Below, one piece after another: positions 5,695-9,248 of a stretch of 9,248 nucleotides of DNA. Below the pieces are notes generated by a model, which was not told where the DNA came from, did no database searches, and saw only the letters and a program-made list of their open reading frames with translations. The number at the start of each line of letters is the position of its first letter. Within the stretch, counting starts at the first letter, position 1. The DNA is from Methylocapsa sp. (GTDB lineage: Bacteria > Pseudomonadota > Alphaproteobacteria > Rhizobiales > Beijerinckiaceae), in contig JAFMSB010000043.1 of assembly GCA_017353815.1 (NCBI GenBank), positions 1-9,248 on the forward strand. Direction: 5' to 3'. Made by a program: the position numbers and the translations under genes.

Positions 5695-6564
5695 ATGCAA
5701 GATCCTGCTGTTCTTCCCAAGCATGGGATTGCCACCATTGCCAATGACAAGATTCTTCCGTGGCTCCTGCCTTTTCTCGAAAGCTACATAGCCACCAATT
5801 CCTCTCTACCGCTTTACGTCATCCCTTTTGACAGCAATTCTCTCTTAACCCGCCGCGCCTGCGATATCTATGGCGCAAATTTTGTCGAGCCGGATAGCGC
5901 CGAGCTCGATGCGCTTGCCAAGAGGCTCTATCCTTTGTTTCCGGCCCACCGGCGGCGGCTGAGGAAATTTTTGAGCCTGGCTCTGCCGCTCGATGAGGTC
6001 ATCTATCTCGATGCAGATACCATCCTGTTCCGCGATTTCCGCCCGATTTTGGGCAGGATCGAAGCGGGCAAGCGCGATTTTATCGTCGCCGCACAGACCA
6101 AGGATTATGTCTATAACAGCAATCGCGTGCGATTCGACTTTCTTCGCGAGGCTCTGCTCTTCAATGACGGTTTCTTTGCCGCGTCGAATTCGATCTTGCG
6201 CCTCAAAGATTTCCTGGACGTCATCGAAAAAGACGAGGCGATTTTCCACGCCGTCCGGCAACGCGGCATGCTCTTTGCGCAGCCGCTGACCAATTTCGTT
6301 GTTCACCGTTTAGGGTTGCAGGTTACGCCGCTTTATGCATGCGTCCCGGGCGCGTCGGGGGAGAGCTTTTACAAGGCCGAGGGGGTGACATTCGATGCCA
6401 AGGGGCCGCGCGACGCCATGGGCAGCGAGATCTATTTTGCCCATTGGGCTGGGGCGGTGACACTCCCAAACCGGCGCGTCTTCGATGCCGCGTGGCGGAA
6501 ATACGCCACCATGGCCACCGCGCGCATGAGGAACGGGCCGCTTCCCGCGCCTTCCGGCTCCTGA
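5695..6564 (+). CDS. DxD glycosyltransferase, GT-A fold (GT8 / nucleotide-diphospho-sugar transferase-like)
   Basis: From the ATG at 5695 the protein has 289 residues; the frame opens at a TTG at 5617, but those extra residues look non-conserved, and no alternative has a better ribosome binding site. The sequence fits a GT-A fold: an N-terminal strand (HGIATIANDKILPW, 10-23), then RKFLSLALPLDEVIYLDADT (90-109), which holds the metal-binding DxD motif as D106-A-D108. LLFNDGFFAAS (154-164) resembles the acceptor-side FNxG motif of GT8-like enzymes. AHWAG (249-253) resembles the C-terminal His region (HWxG or HYxG) that contacts metal and diphosphate. No signal peptide or membrane segment is visible. 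One base separates its TGA from the ATG of the LptF/LptG-like gene, so the two are almost certainly co-transcribed and translationally coupled. The sugar and acceptor are unknown. Confidence 0.82.
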   Translation: MQDPAVLPKHGIATIANDKILPWLLPFLESYIATNSSLPLYVIPFDSNSLLTRRACDIYGANFVEPDSAELDALAKRLYPLFPAHRRRLRKFLSLALPLDEVIYLDADTILFRDFRPILGRIEAGKRDFIVAAQTKDYVYNSNRVRFDFLREALLFNDGFFAASNSILRLKDFLDVIEKDEAIFHAVRQRGMLFAQPLTNFVVHRLGLQVTPLYACVPGASGESFYKAEGVTFDAKGPRDAMGSEIYFAHWAGAVTLPNRRVFDAAWRKYATMATARMRNGPLPAPSGS

Positions 6565-6565
6565 G

Positions 6566-7705
6566 ATGCCCCGGCTCCTGTTTTTGTATTTTTCGAAACG
6601 GCTTGGGCTTGCCTCGCTCATGATCGCCGCGGGTCTCTGCGTGCCGGTCGCGATGTCGTCTCTTTTCCATTATCTTCCGGCGGCCGCCATTCGCGGCGGG
6701 CTTCTCGCGCCTGCGCTGCTCGGCACATTTCCGACCGTTGTCTATATCGCACTGCCGGCGGCAGTCGGGCTTGCCGTTGCGCTTGAATTTGCCCGCATGT
6801 CGGCCGACGGCATGATCGCGGTGCTCTATTCCTTGCGCCTCTCGCCTTGGATGATTTCGTTTCCCGCCGCTTTCGTTGCAATGGTCGCGGTCGCCGGCGG
6901 CTACTGGGATTCAATGATTTTCGCCCCGGCCAATACCGGCAAAATGCATGACGTTATCTACGTCATCCGCAATTCCCTCAACCACCATTTGCTCGAGCCG
7001 GCCCACTTCTACAGTTTCGACAATGGGGCCCGGACAATCTATTTTCGCCGCTGGCTTTCGTCCGATGTGGCCTCGGGAATGTTCATTCATCAGTTTTCTT
7101 CCGAAAAGAATGAAGACCAGGTCATTCTTGCCGACAGGGCCGAATTCCGCCGCAACGCCCAGGGTGTCGTGCTCATCTTGAGCAAAGGCTCGATTGAGAC
7201 AATTCCCAATGACGGAGGGGCCGTCCGCAGCGCGAATTTCGACGAATATGCGATTCCAATTGGGATGCAGGGCACCGCCGGCTTGCCACAGCGCAGCTGG
7301 CGGGGTCCATTCGAACTGTCGCTGCGCGAGTTTTTTAAGCGCCGGCCGTCACCGCCGTGGATGTATCCCGGGCCTTACGCCGAATGGATGAGCGAGGGGA
7401 CAAAAAGATTCGCGATTCCCATCCTTTCATTATGCCACGCTTTGCTTGCGGTCGGGCTCGTGCTGCAGTTCGGATCCGCGGCGGGGCGAGCGCCAATGCG
7501 TTTGCTCCTGACGGCCGTGCTTGCCATCCCGCTTGCTCATATTGCGATCCTCGTCGGCGCGGAGACGCTGGTGCGCAAAGATCCGCGCCTTGTTTGGCTT
7601 GTCGTGGCGGCCATTGCTACCGAACTCGCCGCCGCTGTTGCCCTCATCTCGCGCCAAAACGCCAATTTCAGGCTGCGAGGCAGGACGGCGGTTTCCAACG
7701 GATGA
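6566..7705 (+). CDS. LptF/LptG (YjgP/YjgQ) family permease, single-copy paralogue
   Basis: The 379-residue protein has the family architecture: three N-terminal hydrophobic segments (about 13-35, 47-75 and 94-114), a periplasmic beta-rich domain (about 120-275, with strands such as DQVILADRAEF and GVVLILSKGSIETI), and three C-terminal segments (about 282-303, 311-331 and 342-362). Its length is normal for LptF or LptG, which together with LptB2 extract lipopolysaccharide from the inner membrane. In most genomes lptF and lptG lie together; here one member stands alone, one base after a glycosyltransferase gene. The sequence between TM2 and TM3 (ARMSADGMIAVLYSLRLSPW) is where the family has its ATPase-coupling helix. 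It may form a partial or alternative transporter for a glycosylated lipid, or be a divergent paralogue with another role. The start overlaps no better alternative. The assignment to the family is firm; the substrate is inference. Confidence 0.85.
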   Translation: MPRLLFLYFSKRLGLASLMIAAGLCVPVAMSSLFHYLPAAAIRGGLLAPALLGTFPTVVYIALPAAVGLAVALEFARMSADGMIAVLYSLRLSPWMISFPAAFVAMVAVAGGYWDSMIFAPANTGKMHDVIYVIRNSLNHHLLEPAHFYSFDNGARTIYFRRWLSSDVASGMFIHQFSSEKNEDQVILADRAEFRRNAQGVVLILSKGSIETIPNDGGAVRSANFDEYAIPIGMQGTAGLPQRSWRGPFELSLREFFKRRPSPPWMYPGPYAEWMSEGTKRFAIPILSLCHALLAVGLVLQFGSAAGRAPMRLLLTAVLAIPLAHIAILVGAETLVRKDPRLVWLVVAAIATELAAAVALISRQNANFRLRGRTAVSNG

Positions 7706-8415
7706 GGAGCGCCAAGGAGAATCGATGCAAGCAGAACGAAGCAACTCATTCCTAAGGGCTCGCGGTACGGAGATTGCTTCCTCACGGTAGCCGTCGTATT
7801 TGATCTCATGGAGCCACTTCGGGCCGCTCGGCGGCTTGTTGCAAGGCAAGGCGAGCTTGGTTCGAGGAAAGCTGGGAGCAACCTTTTCGTGCACCGGAGA
7901 GCTTGCCGATGTCGGGCAGGATAGCTTTTCGCGCTTTCGCCACCCCGGCTCGGGCCGCTTGGTCCCGGCGCGTCTCACCCGCTGCCGCGATCTCTTCGTT
8001 CGTTCGGCCGCTGAGCCGCGATGACCGTTCCTCCTCCGTGACGTCCCGATCGCCTCTATGCCGGGCGAATTCGTGCCCTGTCATCATTGCACAGGATGAC
8101 AGCTTCGATGCAACCGACTCGATCACTATCTGTACTTTCACGACGGACGAAACGGATGCAACTCTCTTTCGATTGCCGGTAGAAATCGAATGAGCGGAAC
8201 CGATTATCGGCAAGTTGCCGCCTCATGGTCGCCACCGTCTAACATCGAAAATCGGAACACAAATTGGGAAGACATCCTTTGCCGCAATCTGGCAGCTCGC
8301 CGTCTCTCCACGACTAAAGCGAAAGACATGAACTCGCCTAAAGCTCCTGCCTTAAAGCTGACTGGGCATTTTCAGGCTTGCTCTGCTACGAATGCTCCTC
8401 ATGGAGTGAAGCGAC
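7706..8415. other. Gene-poor region with degraded coding traces
   Basis: About 710 bases lie here without an intact gene. The only recognisable trace is the DNA ligase fragment at 7784-7879 (minus). Frames of 135 codons (minus, 8213-7806) and 96 codons (plus, 8193-7903) overlap each other, lack family resemblance and start without ribosome binding sites. GC content falls towards the methyltransferase gene. No terminator hairpin is obvious after the permease stop. Confidence 0.5.
7784..7879 (-). pseudogene. Remnant of an ATP-dependent DNA ligase (LigD-like), adenylation motif only
   Basis: On the minus strand, PSFPRTKLALPCNKPPSG followed by PKWLHEIKYDGYR reproduces the beginning of the ligase domain of LigD-type ATP-dependent ligases, including motif I EIKYDGYR with the Lys that would be adenylated (codon 7801-7799). 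Intact relatives continue for some 250 further residues with motifs III-V. Here the similarity ends right after the motif, where sequence of another character begins at about 7783. The upstream sequence shows no Pro-rich linker or polymerase/nuclease domain that I can recognise. I read it as a short relic, left when the rest was deleted. LigD normally works with Ku in end joining; no Ku gene is in the window. Confidence 0.6.
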
Positions 8416-9174
8416 ATGAAAATCAAGAGTTGGAAATCGCAAGTGGTTCGCGCGGCGAGCCCTTTCGTCCATGAGATAGGGAAGTACAAACGTCAGTTCC
8501 GCCGAAAAATATGGATACAACGAGGTATCCTGGACAGATTCAAGGGACAGGCTCTGGAAGAGACATTTGACACGATTTACCGAGAGGGCGTGTGGGGTAA
8601 GGGATCGGGCCTCGGCAGCGAGGGTCTGTGGGCTGATGAATATATTGCATTTGTGCGCAAGTTCATCGAAGACAAAGAAGTTAGAACCATAACGGACGTT
8701 GGCTGCGGAGACTTTGGCGTCGGGGCAAGGATCATCGATTTGGTAGAAGCCTACAACGCAACCGATGTCTCTGCGCTAATCATTGAACGCAATAAAAAAA
8801 AATTTGATTGTCCCAATGTTAAATTTATCCATTTGGATGCTTGCGCACATGCGCTGCCTGCTGCCGACCTTATCACAATCAGGCAGGTTCTGCAGCATCT
8901 GACCAACGCCGAGATCGAATCCATACTTACGAATGTCGAAAAATCGGGCGCAAAATTTTGCATTGTAGCCGAGCATCTGCCTAGCGAGAAAGAATTCGTT
9001 GGACCGAACATAGATATGCCTTCTCACGGCGCCGGAATACGGCCATTTATTGGCTCAGGGGTCCTGATCGATCAGCCGCCCTTCTCCCGTGCGGCCAATA
9101 TGGCAATGACTATTCACGATCCGGACCCCGCATCACGAGAGAGACTCGGCATTTTCGTATATGCTATGCAATAA
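8416..9174 (+). CDS. Class I SAM-dependent methyltransferase
   Basis: A 252-residue protein with a GGAG nine bases before the ATG. The N terminus (1-50) is basic and has no obvious homologue motif. DTIYREGVWGKGSGLGSEG (52-70) resembles the segment before the SAM fold in methyltransferases of polysaccharide and O-antigen clusters. TITDVGCGDFGVG (91-103) is the Gly-rich SAM-binding motif I; D117 in NATDVS is the likely ribose-binding acidic residue; LDACAHALP (140-148) and IRQVLQHLTNAEI (155-167) are the later fold strands and helices, similar to Methyltransf_23/25 members. No membrane segment is seen. The codon use is AT-richer than that of the genes at 2336-7705, suggesting acquisition. The substrate is unknown; a sugar or lipid is plausible only by analogy. 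Confidence 0.8.
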   Translation: MKIKSWKSQVVRAASPFVHEIGKYKRQFRRKIWIQRGILDRFKGQALEETFDTIYREGVWGKGSGLGSEGLWADEYIAFVRKFIEDKEVRTITDVGCGDFGVGARIIDLVEAYNATDVSALIIERNKKKFDCPNVKFIHLDACAHALPAADLITIRQVLQHLTNAEIESILTNVEKSGAKFCIVAEHLPSEKEFVGPNIDMPSHGAGIRPFIGSGVLIDQPPFSRAANMAMTIHDPDPASRERLGIFVYAMQ

Positions 9175-9248
9175 AAATTTCCCTCTGGGCACGATGCGTT
9201 CGCCGTTTTTAGCTCTTATTGGCGCAGCAAAGCCGTTGAGCAGCTGAA
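9175..9248. other. Intergenic end of window
   Basis: The last 74 bases follow the methyltransferase stop. A minus frame ends with TAA at about 9213 after ten codons from the window edge, which could be the tail of a gene beyond the window, but nothing identifies it. No hairpin terminator is seen. Confidence 0.3.

Noticed and set aside
7806..8213. A 135-codon minus-strand frame upstream of the ligase fragment
   Set aside because: It is in a different frame from the ligase motif and shows no recognisable domain; it may contain degraded ligase linker but this cannot be supported.
8190..8474. A 94-codon plus-strand frame overlapping the methyltransferase start
   Set aside because: No ribosome binding site or family motif; its end runs out of frame into the well-supported methyltransferase gene.
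1..9248. CRISPR arrays, tRNA or rRNA genes, intact insertion sequences
   Set aside because: No regularly spaced repeats, no tRNA T-arm pattern and no rRNA-like sequence were seen on either strand; the only insertion sequence material is the internal IS5-type fragment.

Overview
The window looks like the chromosome of an alphaproteobacterium, most likely of the Hyphomicrobiales. The grounds are the GC-rich genes, a short phasin of the polyhydroxyalkanoate (PHA) granule type, alphaproteobacterial-looking glycosyltransferases and an LptF/LptG-like permease. A methylotroph-containing family such as Beijerinckiaceae would fit, but the genus is a guess.

Layout. (1) Positions 1-1508 are the worn edge of an integrated element, all on the minus strand. 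It holds a gene cut by the window start, an AlpA-like regulator fragment, an IS5-type transposase fragment and the remains of a tyrosine integrase. An intact-looking 54-codon membrane-anchored peptide gene lies upstream of them. (2) Positions 1509-2335 have no convincing gene but are dense in inverted repeats. (3) Positions 2336-4201 hold an FAD-dependent oxidoreductase (minus) divergent from a phasin (plus), with a perfect inverted repeat between them. (4) Positions 4203-7705 are a glycan/envelope locus: a GT4-like glycosyltransferase (minus), and divergently a DxD glycosyltransferase followed after one base by an LptF/LptG-like permease. (5) Positions 7706-8415 are gene-poor and contain a vestige of an ATP-dependent DNA ligase that keeps its active-site motif. 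(6) Positions 8416-9174 encode a class I SAM methyltransferase with visibly lower GC than the genes to its left.

How the genes may work together. The two glycosyltransferases and the permease form the most coherent unit. LptF and LptG normally pair as the membrane part of the lipopolysaccharide exporter. Here a single family member sits beside sugar transferases, which suggests handling or transport of a glycosylated lipid. That is inference from gene order. The phasin points to PHA storage. The two flanks look like former mobile DNA. I found no CRISPR array, tRNA, rRNA or complete insertion sequence, and no clear case of a wholly new system. The best candidates for novelty are the glycosyltransferase-permease locus, the 54-residue peptide and the hairpin cluster at 1679-1942.
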